A stretch of 16,113 nt of DNA from Bacteroidota bacterium (GCA_027488495.1 JAIYBO010000014.1:1-16113); one strand, 5' to 3'; numbered from the stretch's first letter, positions 8,167 to 15,932 are shown. The notes: generated by a model not told the origin, from the sequence alone. A program made the numbers and translations.

Positions 8167-8174
8167 TATATTTG
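8167..8174 (+). promoter_or_regulatory. Putative -7 box for the DUF2480 gene
   Basis: TATATTTG matches TAnnTTTG exactly and ends 16 bases before the ATG at 8191. No TTTG sits at the usual distance upstream; the nearest TTG (8139-8141) has a 25-base spacer, so only the -7 box is claimed. Confidence 0.45.
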
Positions 8175-8190
8175 TATTTTAAGCGATGCC

Positions 8191-8703
8191 ATGGAAGAAG
8201 TTTTTGTAAACAAAGTGGCCAACAGTGGCCTCATTACCCTCAATTTAGAAGATCATTTCCCTGTGGGTGAACGCAAATTCATCGATATCAAAGATGTTTT
8301 GTTCATGGGGATGGTTTTGAAGGAAAAGGATTTCAGGGACTGGGTAAAAAATCACGATTGGCAGCAATATCAGGATCAGTTTGTGGCCATCGGTTGCACG
8401 GCTGATGCGATTGTCCCAACTTGGGCTTACATGTTACTCACATCAAAATTGTCAGGCATCGCCAAACAAGTGGTGTTTGGTGATTTACAAGCCCTTGAGG
8501 CGGTATTGTGGCGGGATGCACTGTCTGAAATCAACGTGGAAAGCTATCGCAACGAAAAAATGGTGATCAAGGGTTGTGGGCATTTGCCTGTAACGGCCGC
8601 GGCGTATTCAGAAATTACGCGTTTGTTAACGCCAATCGCCAAGAGCATTATGTATGGCGAACCCTGCTCTACTGTGCCTGTATTTAAGGCGAAAAGTATT
8701 TGA
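8191..8703 (+). CDS. DUF2480 family protein
   Basis: A 170-residue protein of unknown function. The sequence follows the DUF2480 pattern well: an N-terminal NKVANSGLITLNLEDHFP, then KEKDFRDWVKNHDWQQYQDQ, GCTADAIVPTWAYML (68-82), VIKGCGHLPVT (125-135) and the C-terminal SIMYGEPCSTVPVFK. Three cysteines, C69, C129 and C159, fall in these best-kept blocks, which suggests metal binding or redox chemistry, though this is inference. From memory, homologues in flavobacteria often sit beside sufE and other iron-sulphur assembly genes; none is seen here. No signal peptide or membrane helix. It is 48 bases after pyk, with a -7-type box in the gap, so it may be its own transcription unit. Confidence 0.88.
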   Translation: MEEVFVNKVANSGLITLNLEDHFPVGERKFIDIKDVLFMGMVLKEKDFRDWVKNHDWQQYQDQFVAIGCTADAIVPTWAYMLLTSKLSGIAKQVVFGDLQALEAVLWRDALSEINVESYRNEKMVIKGCGHLPVTAAAYSEITRLLTPIAKSIMYGEPCSTVPVFKAKSI

Positions 8704-8722
8704 TAATTAAAGGGTTAGACAC

Positions 8723-8743
8723 CCATCAAATGCCAATTGATGG
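8723..8743. terminator. Bidirectional terminator hairpin
   Basis: CCATCAA (8723-8729) and TTGATGG (8737-8743) form a 7-bp stem with a 7-base loop between the convergent DUF2480 and lipoprotein genes. On the + strand CTACTTTTTCTC follows, a T-run five bases after the stem, so it likely ends DUF2480 transcription. On the minus strand it follows directly after the lipoprotein stop, without a T-run. Confidence 0.5.
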
Positions 8744-9247
8744 CTACTTTTTCTCTAGATCCATGGCCTTGGATCCTGCATTTGCAGATTGGGGCACCAT
8801 CGACAAACCGGTCAATGTTTTGTTTTTCACACGCCAAGGGATGCTGTAAAAGGCGAAATCGGGGCGACCAGTGACGAACAATTCCAATTTTGAATAATCT
8901 GTATTGGCTTTCCATGTTCCATTGTACGTTACGCCGCCCACAGTAACCGTGAGTGGACCGTTTTCGTAAGTCTCCTTTTTGAGGATATAGATTTGATCTG
9001 CGTATTGGGCAGTTAAATCCGTCCCTGCAGAATCAATGCCCTTTTTCATGTAAAACTCCTTCCCCAACACCAACATATCGAACGCTTTTTGTGCGGCACT
9101 TACGTTATCGGTGCTGTCTTTCGGAACCGTTGGCAAAGCCGTAGTATCTTTTTCACACGAACTGCTGGTAACCGCAACACCCACCGAACCAAGAACCAAA
9201 AATGCCGTAAAACCCAACGACATCAACACTTTAAGCAACGACCTCAT
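8744..9247 (-). CDS. Small lipoprotein, possibly with a lipocalin-like fold
   Basis: A 167-residue protein. It starts MRSLLKVLMSLGFTAFLVLG, a basic n-region and hydrophobic core, and reaches a lipobox-like VTSSSC with C31, followed by EKDTT. This is the usual form of Bacteroidota lipoproteins, so export and lipid anchoring at C31 are likely. After a Ser/Thr/Pro-rich linker (about 35-50) a mixed domain follows: residues about 53-80 look helical, then a beta-rich part with GPLTVTVGGVTYNGTWKAN, LELFV and TLTGLSMVP, which recalls small lipocalin-like lipoproteins. I do not recognise a specific family. It stands alone, divergent from the M61 peptidase gene and convergent with DUF2480. Confidence 0.75.
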   Translation of the reverse strand: MRSLLKVLMSLGFTAFLVLGSVGVAVTSSSCEKDTTALPTVPKDSTDNVSAAQKAFDMLVLGKEFYMKKGIDSAGTDLTAQYADQIYILKKETYENGPLTVTVGGVTYNGTWKANTDYSKLELFVTGRPDFAFYSIPWRVKNKTLTGLSMVPQSANAGSKAMDLEKK

Positions 9248-9252
9248 ATTTA

Positions 9253-9284
9253 CGAATATACACTTTTCGACTCAAAATTCCAAG
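9253..9284 (-). promoter_or_regulatory. Putative promoter of the lipoprotein gene
   Basis: On the minus strand CTTG (9284-9281) and TATATTCG (9260-9253) are 20 bases apart; the latter differs from TAnnTTTG at one base. It ends 5 bases before the ATG at 9247, implying a very short leader. Confidence 0.35.
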
Positions 9285-9311
9285 TAAAAAAAATATCAAA
9301 ACATCAACGAA

Positions 9312-11297
9312 ATGATGGATTTTTGCGATATGCTAAGGATGATTTCCACCCTCGGACTCGCACTGATTTCAACATTCACTATGACAGCAGAAGCAAAATC
9401 AAGCAACGCCCCAAAAGTTCATTACACCATCAACATCTCTGACCCCAAAAGTCATTACGCAGAAGTCACCTTGCGCATCGAAGATGTAAAGCCTGGAACA
9501 ATGGATGTTTATATGCCCGTTTGGACGCCCGGCAGTTACCTGGTGCGTGAATTTGCAAAAAACGTGGAGTCGGTTGGTGTCATTGGCCTTACCACAGATG
9601 AGTCAAAAATGGTTTTTGCAGAAAAGCCTATAAATTTTGGCTCTCCCATCGCCCATAACAAGCTAGACAAAAACACTTGGCGACTAACCATCCCCAAAAA
9701 CATCGCCGCGGTTGAATTTCGTTACCGCGTATACTGTTTTGAGTTGAGTGTTCGCACAAGTTTCATCGACGAGGATCAGGCCTTGTTGAATATGGCGTCG
9801 GTGTTAATGACAGTAAAAGGCTCCGAACATTTGGGCGGTGACTTGGCCATAGATTATCCTTTGCGATGGTTCAATTACGCCACGGCACTCGACGCAGATG
9901 CAGAAGAGGTCATGGCCGTTTCAGAACCCACAGAAGCAGAATTGAAATCGGCCTTGACCCGAACAAATTTCACCTACCCCAACTTCGATGATTTGGTGGA
10001 TGCGCCTGTGCAATTGGGCAATTTCCCCCGTTTAAAATTCGATGTCAACGGCGTACCGCATGAAGTGGCGATGGTGGGACGGAACAATGCAGACCTCGAA
10101 AAACTCCGCGATGACATGCAACTGATGTGCAGAACCATGGCCAAAGTGGTGAACGACCATCCCTGCAAGCGCTACACCTTTATCGTACAGAACGTGGAAA
10201 ATGGCGGCGGCGGATTGGAGCATAAAAACAGCACGGTATTGATGATGAACCGCTGGGCCTATACCGATGCAGCGCGATACAAAGGCTTTTTGGGACTCGT
10301 GGCACACGAATATTTCCATTTGTGGAATGTGAAGCGAATCCGCCCTGCCGAATTGGGCCCCTTCAACTATCGCCAAGAGAACTACACCGATTTGTTGTGG
10401 TTGGCCGAGGGAATAACGAGCTATTACGATGAAATTGCCTTAATGCGTGCCGGAATCGCTACCCGAAAAGAATTTTTAGGCACCATGGCCGGATACATCA
10501 ACGCACACGAAAACCGCATGGGCGCAAGGGTGGCAACCATCAGCGAGATGAGTCACGACGCTTGGATCAAGGAATATCGCCCCAACGAAAACTCAAAAAA
10601 TAGCACCTATTCTTATTACAGCAAAGGTGTGGTGGTTGGATTTCTGTTCGATGCTTGGATCGCGGCGTGCACCAATGGCAGCAAGCATTTGGACGATGTG
10701 ATGCAATATTTGTGGCGTACCCATTACAAAAACAAGGCGATGGGCGAAGAAGGTGCTGGCATCACTGAGAAGGACTTTTTGAATGCCGTAAAAACGGTGA
10801 TTCTCTCTGGCAATGGCAATCCAGACTCCGGCAAAGGCAGTGGATTCACCTTTGATCAGTTTGCGAAACAGTTGCTCCACTCCACCGAAATCCCCGATTA
10901 CAGTGGTTTGATGAAGGCCGCTGGCATCGACACCAAGATCACCGAGAGTAAATCCAAAAAATTTGGCCTCACATGTGAATTAAGTGCTGGCAGAACCATC
11001 GTAAAGGGCATACATGCCCACCCCATGGCTGCTGGCTTTCAATTGGGCGTGAATGTGAACGACGAACTGATTGCAATCAATGGCGTTCGAATTGAAAACA
11101 ACATCGACGATCTCTTCTTGAAATTGGGCGAGCCGCAAGAACTAACGATCACGATCAATCGTGCTGGTTTGATGCGCGAGATCAGAGGCAATTTCACCGC
11201 TTATCCCGAAATCAAATACGAGTTCCAACTACCGGCGACTGCCAAGGGCGATGAGTTCTGGGAAGGCGCAGGTGCGATACAAACTTTGTTGAAATAA
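9312..11297 (+). CDS. M61-family metallopeptidase with PDZ domain, exported
   Basis: A 661-residue zinc aminopeptidase-like enzyme of the M61 (glycyl aminopeptidase) family. A signal peptide is visible, with core MISTLGLALISTFTM and a likely cut after A28 (AEA), so it acts outside the cytoplasm. The N-terminal beta domain (about 35-190) carries VYMPVWTPGSYLVREFAKNV, a family hallmark. The catalytic part has HEYFH (H332, E333, H336) in VAHEYFHLWNVKRIRP, and the third ligand E366 in LWLAEGITSYY. A PDZ domain lies at about 550-625 (KKFGLTCEL ... GVNVNDELIAINGVRI). Length fits the family. Starts at 9312, 9315, 9330 and 9339 are in frame; 9330 (MLRMIS) would give a more typical signal n-region without the two Asp residues. 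Five bases separate it from the Ldh_2 gene. Confidence 0.93.
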   Translation: MMDFCDMLRMISTLGLALISTFTMTAEAKSSNAPKVHYTINISDPKSHYAEVTLRIEDVKPGTMDVYMPVWTPGSYLVREFAKNVESVGVIGLTTDESKMVFAEKPINFGSPIAHNKLDKNTWRLTIPKNIAAVEFRYRVYCFELSVRTSFIDEDQALLNMASVLMTVKGSEHLGGDLAIDYPLRWFNYATALDADAEEVMAVSEPTEAELKSALTRTNFTYPNFDDLVDAPVQLGNFPRLKFDVNGVPHEVAMVGRNNADLEKLRDDMQLMCRTMAKVVNDHPCKRYTFIVQNVENGGGGLEHKNSTVLMMNRWAYTDAARYKGFLGLVAHEYFHLWNVKRIRPAELGPFNYRQENYTDLLWLAEGITSYYDEIALMRAGIATRKEFLGTMAGYINAHENRMGARVATISEMSHDAWIKEYRPNENSKNSTYSYYSKGVVVGFLFDAWIAACTNGSKHLDDVMQYLWRTHYKNKAMGEEGAGITEKDFLNAVKTVILSGNGNPDSGKGSGFTFDQFAKQLLHSTEIPDYSGLMKAAGIDTKITESKSKKFGLTCELSAGRTIVKGIHAHPMAAGFQLGVNVNDELIAINGVRIENNIDDLFLKLGEPQELTITINRAGLMREIRGNFTAYPEIKYEFQLPATAKGDEFWEGAGAIQTLLK

Positions 11298-11302
11298 CCG
11301 AA

Positions 11303-12400
11303 ATGGCATCCTACCCAAACAGCACAACAATACCCCCCTCCAATCTGAGAGAATGGTTGCAAGGCGTTTTTCTTCGATTGTCGTTCTCTGAATCCGATGC
11401 GCAATTGGCCACGGATGTTTTGATGTTGGCTGATTTACGGGGGATCGACAGTCATGGCGTGGCCCGTTTGAGTGGCTATATCAGACTCATTGAAGCCGGC
11501 AGAATCAACCCCAAACCCAATTTACAATTTACCCAGCGCAAAAAAGCCACAGGGCATCTGGATGCAGATGGGGCCATTGGATTGGTTTCAGCGCCTTTTG
11601 CAATGCAAAAAGCCATAGAAATGACCCATGAATGTGGTTCAGGATGGGTAGGCATATCCAATTCCAATCACTTTGGCATTGCAGCTTATCATGCCATGAT
11701 GGCCTTGGAACACAATTACATCGGATTTTCTACCACCAATGCATCTCCATTGGTAGCCCCTGCAGGTGGCGCGGAGCGAATGCTTGGTACAAATCCAATT
11801 TGTGTGGCCATTCCCGCTGGGGAAGAACCCGCTTTTGTATTGGATATGGCCACGGCCGCAGCCGCGAACGGAAAATTGGAAATCGCTGAACGCGTTGGCA
11901 AACCCATACCAGAAGGATGGGCACTTACAAAAGATGGCGAAAACACTACAAATGCTTCGGCACTCAAACAAGGTGGCTTATTGCTCCCCTTGGGATCCGA
12001 TGCAGACCATGGTGCACACAAAGGCTACGGATTGGGTGCATGGGTAGATATTTTCTCTGGCGTACTCAACGGGGGCAATTTCGGTCCTTGGGCGCCCCCA
12101 TTCGTGAGCTTCTTACAACCCCGAGCCGATCAACCCGGCAAAGGATTGGGTCATTTTGTGGGCTGCTGGGATGTAGATGGTTTTAGGGATCTATCCGATT
12201 TCCAGCGCGACATGGACCTTTGGATTCGAAGATTCAAAGCCACCACACCCATCAACCCAAATCAACCCGTATTGATTCCTGGAGAACCTGAACTCGCTCA
12301 ATTCAAACATCGTCAAACCCATGGCATCCCCTTGGTAGAGGCTGTGTTGAATGATTTAATATCTGTTGGAGAAGCACTGAAACACCCTTTCAACCCATGA
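11303..12400 (+). CDS. Ldh_2 (malate/L-lactate/ureidoglycolate dehydrogenase) family oxidoreductase
   Basis: A 365-residue NAD(P)-dependent dehydrogenase of the Ldh_2 fold, unrelated to classical Rossmann lactate dehydrogenases. Family motifs: RGIDSHGVARLSGY with S50 and H51, SNSNHFGIAAYHA with H123, TTNASPLVAPAGG, LGTNPICVAIPAG, VLDMATAAAANGK, PEGWALTKDG, and HGAHKGYGLG with H236 and K240. The usual catalytic and cofactor-binding positions appear intact. The substrate cannot be told from sequence; known members act on malate, lactate, ureidoglycolate, 2,3-diketogulonate or sulfolactate. It lies 5 bases after the M61 gene, and its TGA overlaps the ATG of the next small gene (ATGA at 12397-12400), so all three are probably one operon. 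No signal peptide. Confidence 0.92.
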   Translation: MASYPNSTTIPPSNLREWLQGVFLRLSFSESDAQLATDVLMLADLRGIDSHGVARLSGYIRLIEAGRINPKPNLQFTQRKKATGHLDADGAIGLVSAPFAMQKAIEMTHECGSGWVGISNSNHFGIAAYHAMMALEHNYIGFSTTNASPLVAPAGGAERMLGTNPICVAIPAGEEPAFVLDMATAAAANGKLEIAERVGKPIPEGWALTKDGENTTNASALKQGGLLLPLGSDADHGAHKGYGLGAWVDIFSGVLNGGNFGPWAPPFVSFLQPRADQPGKGLGHFVGCWDVDGFRDLSDFQRDMDLWIRRFKATTPINPNQPVLIPGEPELAQFKHRQTHGIPLVEAVLNDLISVGEALKHPFNP

Positions 12401-12630
12401 ACAAGCACCAAAGAAACAAACTCATCGTTGCCATCTCATTTTTTGTATTGATCACAACCGTGAGCATCTGGGCATATACAACCATTCTCAAACCGATTCG
12501 CGACACGCGCAGCGAGAGAACAGGCAAATTTACCTTGAAGGGAAAATACAAAACCCAGTACAATCCGGATATCATCGACAGCATCGAAACCAAGGCCAAG
12601 GCCCGATACAAGCAGCAACACGGGAAATAA
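12397..12630 (+). CDS. Small single-pass membrane protein, unknown
   Basis: A 77-residue protein that I do not recognise. A short basic start (MNKHQRNK) is followed by one hydrophobic segment, LIVAISFFVLITTVSIWAYT (9-28), then about 45 polar residues rich in Lys and Arg, ending ARYKQQHGK. A single membrane-spanning helix with a charged tail is expected; the side facing the cytoplasm is not certain, although the basic N-terminus favours N-in. Its ATG overlaps the stop of the Ldh_2 gene by four bases, which supports a real, translationally coupled gene rather than chance. The codon pattern reads like its neighbours. Function unknown. Confidence 0.75.
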   Translation: MNKHQRNKLIVAISFFVLITTVSIWAYTTILKPIRDTRSERTGKFTLKGKYKTQYNPDIIDSIETKAKARYKQQHGK

Positions 12631-12650
12631 ACGTTTTGCAAACGAACGTT
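12630..12650. terminator. Weak inverted repeat between convergent genes
   Basis: AACGTT occurs at 12630-12635 and again at 12645-12650; being self-complementary, the copies can pair, or CGTTT/AAACG (12632-12636, 12640-12644) can form a tighter 5-bp stem. It lies between the small membrane protein gene and kmo, which converge. No clear T-run, so a terminator role is only possible. Confidence 0.25.
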
Positions 12651-12661
12651 GGCGTAATAAA

Positions 12662-13993
12662 TTATTGGTGATCTGCGAACAAGGTTTCTACGAAAGTCCT
12701 ATCGTCGAGTTTTTCTTCCCATCCATTTTGTATAATGGCCTCCAAAACGCGGTCGTTGTGTTCGCCATACGCCAAAGCCTCGGCATAATCGCGGGTTGAA
12801 AATGTAACGCGCTCATATTGAGAAACAAACAAGTCTGGGTGTTTTTCTGATAGCATATGCTCCACCTTCTTTTTGTGCAAGAAAGCATCGCTGCCCACCA
12901 AATCACGCATTTCTACAAAGTTCTGTAATGCCAAATTCGCAATCGCATCGGCATTGGGCTTACGCAACTTCTGGTACGCATCCAACACGTTGGTCCAATC
13001 GCCACCCAACTCCTCTATACACTCATCCAAAACCACGCAATCCTCGAAAGAGCAGTTCATCCCCTGTCCATAAAACGGCACCACAGCATGCGCACTATCG
13101 CCCATGAGTGCATTTTTGCCATTTACCCAAGGATAGCATCGCATGGTGGTCAACATGCCTGTGGGGTTGTTCAAATAATCATCCACCAAACCCGGCATCA
13201 TGGGCACGGCATCTGGGAAATAGGTATCAAAAAACGCTGTGATATCTTCTCGGGTTTTCAAATCATCGATACCCGGTTTACCCTCAAAAGGCATGAACAA
13301 GGTACAGGTGAAGTTTCCACCGGGATTTGGTAACGCAATCATCATAAAACTCTTGCGGGGCCATATATGTAAACAGTTTTTATCGAGCTGAAAATCGCCG
13401 CCTTCATTGGGCACAATCTCCAATTCTTTGTATCCGTAATTTTCGTAGGTTTGAGAGAAATTAAACCTCGGGGTACGCTGCATCGCATCGCGCAAAGCAC
13501 TGAAAGCGCCATCCGTTCCCAAAACCACATCTGCCTTGTCTGTAATGGTTTCACCGGCCTCATTCACATAGGTGGATTCGCAAGTTTCCAAGTTTACGCC
13601 TGTGCACTTGTGATTGAAAAACATATGGATGTTGGGGTATTGATCCGCCAATTGCAACAACTTGATGTTCAACTGTCCGCGCGATACACTGTAAATCGCC
13701 TGCCCATCTTTGCCATAAGGCTGATACTTGAGCGCGCCATCCACAGAATGCATCATCCGGCCCGTCATTGGGATTGATATGTCAAGCACTTCAGCATCCA
13801 AACCCACTTTCGCCAATCCCCGCAATCCACGGGTTGAAAGTGCCAAGTTGATACTTCTACCGCCCACGTAATTGCCTGAACGCATGTCGGCACGACGTTC
13901 GTAGATGTACACTTCATATCCACGTTTTGCCAAATAGATCGACATCAAACTTCCAGCCAAGCCGCCACCAACGAGAGTTACTTTTTCTGACAT
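12662..13993 (-). CDS. kmo: Kynurenine 3-monooxygenase
   Basis: A 443-residue FAD-dependent hydroxylase that converts L-kynurenine to 3-hydroxykynurenine with NADPH and oxygen, a step in tryptophan breakdown and in kynurenine-route NAD synthesis. The FAD-binding GGGLAG is at 9-14 and YIYERR ends the second strand of that fold. RSINLALSTRG (46-56) is typical of KMO. R79 (in GRMMH) and Y93 (in YQPYG) fit the substrate-binding Arg84 and Tyr98 of the Pseudomonas enzyme, with the same 14-residue spacing. GDSAHAVVPFYGQGMN (from 298) is the second FAD motif. Length is near that of bacterial KMOs. No other kynurenine gene is in the window, and it faces the deacetylase gene across a 64-base divergent gap. 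Confidence 0.95.
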   Translation of the reverse strand: MSEKVTLVGGGLAGSLMSIYLAKRGYEVYIYERRADMRSGNYVGGRSINLALSTRGLRGLAKVGLDAEVLDISIPMTGRMMHSVDGALKYQPYGKDGQAIYSVSRGQLNIKLLQLADQYPNIHMFFNHKCTGVNLETCESTYVNEAGETITDKADVVLGTDGAFSALRDAMQRTPRFNFSQTYENYGYKELEIVPNEGGDFQLDKNCLHIWPRKSFMMIALPNPGGNFTCTLFMPFEGKPGIDDLKTREDITAFFDTYFPDAVPMMPGLVDDYLNNPTGMLTTMRCYPWVNGKNALMGDSAHAVVPFYGQGMNCSFEDCVVLDECIEELGGDWTNVLDAYQKLRKPNADAIANLALQNFVEMRDLVGSDAFLHKKKVEHMLSEKHPDLFVSQYERVTFSTRDYAEALAYGEHNDRVLEAIIQNGWEEKLDDRTFVETLFADHQ

Positions 13994-13999
13994 ATGTTA

Positions 14000-14007
14000 C
14001 AAATTTA
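14000..14007 (-). promoter_or_regulatory. Putative -7 box of kmo
   Basis: On the minus strand TAAATTTG matches TAnnTTTG exactly and ends 6 bases before the kmo ATG (13993). No good TTTG is found at the proper distance upstream. It abuts an inverted repeat (see 14007-14032). Confidence 0.45.
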
Positions 14008-14032
14008 ACCCATGTTGGGTTGTTAAAACATG
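14007..14032. repeat. Overlapping inverted repeats, possible operator
   Basis: AACCCA (14007-14012) and TGGGTT (14016-14021) form a perfect 6-bp dyad with a 3-base centre; CATGTT (14011-14016) and AACATG (14027-14032) form a second, overlapping one. Both sit in the 64-base gap between the divergent kmo and deacetylase genes, touching the kmo -7 box and the deacetylase -33 candidate. A regulator-binding site is inferred from position only. Confidence 0.35.
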
Positions 14033-14050
14033 TCAAAAGTCACAACTTTG
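14020..14050 (+). promoter_or_regulatory. Putative promoter of the deacetylase-glycosyltransferase pair
   Basis: TTG (14020-14022) and CAACTTTG (14043-14050) are separated by 20 bases; the second box differs from TAnnTTTG only at its first base. It ends 7 bases before the ATG at 14058. Confidence 0.4.
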
Positions 14051-14057
14051 CCCAACG

Positions 14058-14720
14058 ATGCATTTTTTTTCTGTTCCTTCCACAATCCAAGGGTTGTTTC
14101 CCGCATGTACTTGGCGAAAGAAGTGTACCGAAAAAATCATTTACCTCACTTTTGACGATGGTCCACACCCGGTAATTACGCCTTGGGTGATTGAGCAACT
14201 CAAAGCATATCAAGCGCATGCCACGTTTTTTTGTGTGGGCGAGAATGTCGCTCGATATCCAGCTGTTTGTTCCCTTTTGTTATTGAACGGGCATCGCCTG
14301 GCCAATCACACCATGCACCACATCAAAGGTTGGAAAACTCCCAATTCAAAGTATTTTTTGGATGTTGATGCTTGTGAGAAGGCCTTGGAACAAGTGATTT
14401 CGGTCAACGCAAGTGATTTAGAGGACCAGAAATCCCAGAAAAAACGCCTGTTTCGTCCACCCTACGGTCAAATCACCCCATCTCAGATTCGTCACCTCGC
14501 GAAATTGGGTTATGAAATAGTGCAATGGAGCGATTTGAGCTGTGATTACGATCGTGATTTGGTGATTGAGAAAAGCCTTCATGCACTCACAAAAAACATT
14601 AAACCAGGTAACATAGTGGTATTCCACGACAGTGAAAAAGCCTTCGAACAAATGAAACAAATCCTCCCCAGTTACCTGTCTGTAGCTCATGCCAAAGGCT
14701 ATCAATTCAAAACACTATGA
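14058..14720 (+). CDS. Polysaccharide deacetylase (NodB homology domain)
   Basis: A 220-residue carbohydrate esterase family 4 protein that would remove N-acetyl groups from a GlcNAc-containing glycan. Motif 1 TFDDGPH gives D33 and D34; motif 2 NHTMHH gives metal ligands H84 and H88; motif 3 is RPPYG (133-137); motif 4 is represented by WSDLSCDYD; motif 5 VVFHDS gives H190. The metal-binding and catalytic residues are all there. The N-terminus (SVPSTIQGLFPACTWRKKC) is not a convincing signal peptide, so it may work at the cytoplasmic face, as the short Bacteroidota versions appear to. Its TGA overlaps the ATG of the glycosyltransferase (ATGA, 14717-14720), which strongly suggests they act on the same glycan. 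The substrate is unknown. Confidence 0.92.
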   Translation: MHFFSVPSTIQGLFPACTWRKKCTEKIIYLTFDDGPHPVITPWVIEQLKAYQAHATFFCVGENVARYPAVCSLLLLNGHRLANHTMHHIKGWKTPNSKYFLDVDACEKALEQVISVNASDLEDQKSQKKRLFRPPYGQITPSQIRHLAKLGYEIVQWSDLSCDYDRDLVIEKSLHALTKNIKPGNIVVFHDSEKAFEQMKQILPSYLSVAHAKGYQFKTL

Positions 14721-15922
14721 TAGCGAACCTTCTTCTTGGCGATGTGATGGCAACGCTATTCCCTTGGATCATTGGTATTTCGGTGGCTTACATTGCGATA
14801 CAGATTCTACAGAACTTCTTTTTGTTTCGATACAAACATCACCCAGAACCGGAGCCCGCAATTTGGCCAGAAATCAGCATTTGGGTTGCCGCTCGAGATG
14901 AAGAAAACAACATTGGCGCCTGCTTGGCCTCATTGTGTGCCTTAGACTACCCCGCAGAATTGGTGCAAATCTTGGTTGGTAACGATCAAAGCAGCGATCG
15001 AACCAAAGACATCGCCATGGAATGGTCGGCCAAATACCCAAACATACGGGTCATCGACATAGTAGATAACGACAGTGGATTGAAAGCAAAAGCGAGGGTC
15101 ATGGCACAGTTAGACGTTCATGCTACGGGCGAATTTTACTTGATCACAGACGCTGATGTGAGGGTTAAACCTTCTTGGGCGAAAGCCATGATACAAAGTA
15201 TGCCGCCAAATGTGGGCGTGGCCAGCGGAACCACGATGGTATTTGCCAATCCTACAGACAAAGGGTGGGATTACCTCTGGGCGAAGTTGCAGGGTATAGA
15301 CTGGACGTATTTCATGGGCTTATTGAATGTAATTTCTTATGCGGGGGTGCCTGCAACGGCGGTGGGAAACAACATGATCGTGAGAAAAAAGGCTTACTGG
15401 GAAACGGGTGGATATGCGAATATTCGATTCAGTATCACGGAAGACTATAAATTGTATAGTGAAATTTGTGCGAAGGGATACGGCTGGAACAACGTGATGT
15501 TTCCCGATGTTTTGGCGCATTCGGTGGAAACCAAAGGTTTTAACGCGCTTTTGCATCAACGTAAACGTTGGTTGAGCGGCGGCAAAGAACTGCCATGGTA
15601 TTGGTGGTTGCTGTTTGCTGTGTTTTTGTTTTTTTATTATGGCGCACCCATAGTATCAATGACATTGGGCGTTGGCGGACTTTTAAAACAGGACCTCTCC
15701 CCCATGCTTGAAAAAATCCAATGGGCATGTGGCCTCATTTGGGGAATAAAATGGATACTGCAAGTGATCCAAATCAACCGCATTTGCAAAAACGTGGGAG
15801 AGCCAAAGCCGCGAATTCATTGGCATTTGATTTATGAAATCTATCTGCTTGTTGTAACAATCGGTACCAGCATTTTCTTCGTCATTCCCAAAAAGACGGT
15901 TTGGAAAGGACGGAAATACTGA
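14717..15922 (+). CDS. Membrane-bound family 2 glycosyltransferase
   Basis: A 401-residue glycosyltransferase that probably transfers an activated sugar to a membrane-linked acceptor or growing polysaccharide. One N-terminal membrane helix (about 15-37) precedes a cytoplasmic GT-A domain starting ISIWVAARDEENNI, with GNDQSSDRT, the metal-binding DAD at 145-147 (ITDADV), TED with D243 as the likely general base, and QxxRW at 281-285 (QRKRW). The last pattern is typical of processive or synthase-like enzymes. Three hydrophobic stretches follow (about 296-325, 338-357, 372-391). The start overlaps the deacetylase stop by four bases. ATG codons at 14717 and 14747 are both in frame; the first is preferred for the coupling. 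It resembles GlcNAc-transferring synthases such as PgaC in layout, but this is not proof of the sugar. Confidence 0.92.
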   Translation: MIANLLLGDVMATLFPWIIGISVAYIAIQILQNFFLFRYKHHPEPEPAIWPEISIWVAARDEENNIGACLASLCALDYPAELVQILVGNDQSSDRTKDIAMEWSAKYPNIRVIDIVDNDSGLKAKARVMAQLDVHATGEFYLITDADVRVKPSWAKAMIQSMPPNVGVASGTTMVFANPTDKGWDYLWAKLQGIDWTYFMGLLNVISYAGVPATAVGNNMIVRKKAYWETGGYANIRFSITEDYKLYSEICAKGYGWNNVMFPDVLAHSVETKGFNALLHQRKRWLSGGKELPWYWWLLFAVFLFFYYGAPIVSMTLGVGGLLKQDLSPMLEKIQWACGLIWGIKWILQVIQINRICKNVGEPKPRIHWHLIYEIYLLVVTIGTSIFFVIPKKTVWKGRKY

Positions 15923-15932
15923 TTTATGTCAT

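Noticed and set aside
11632..12186. Alternative-frame open stretches within the Ldh_2 gene
   Set aside because: The Ldh_2 frame carries all family motifs through this stretch, so there is no sign of a frameshift or overlapping gene.
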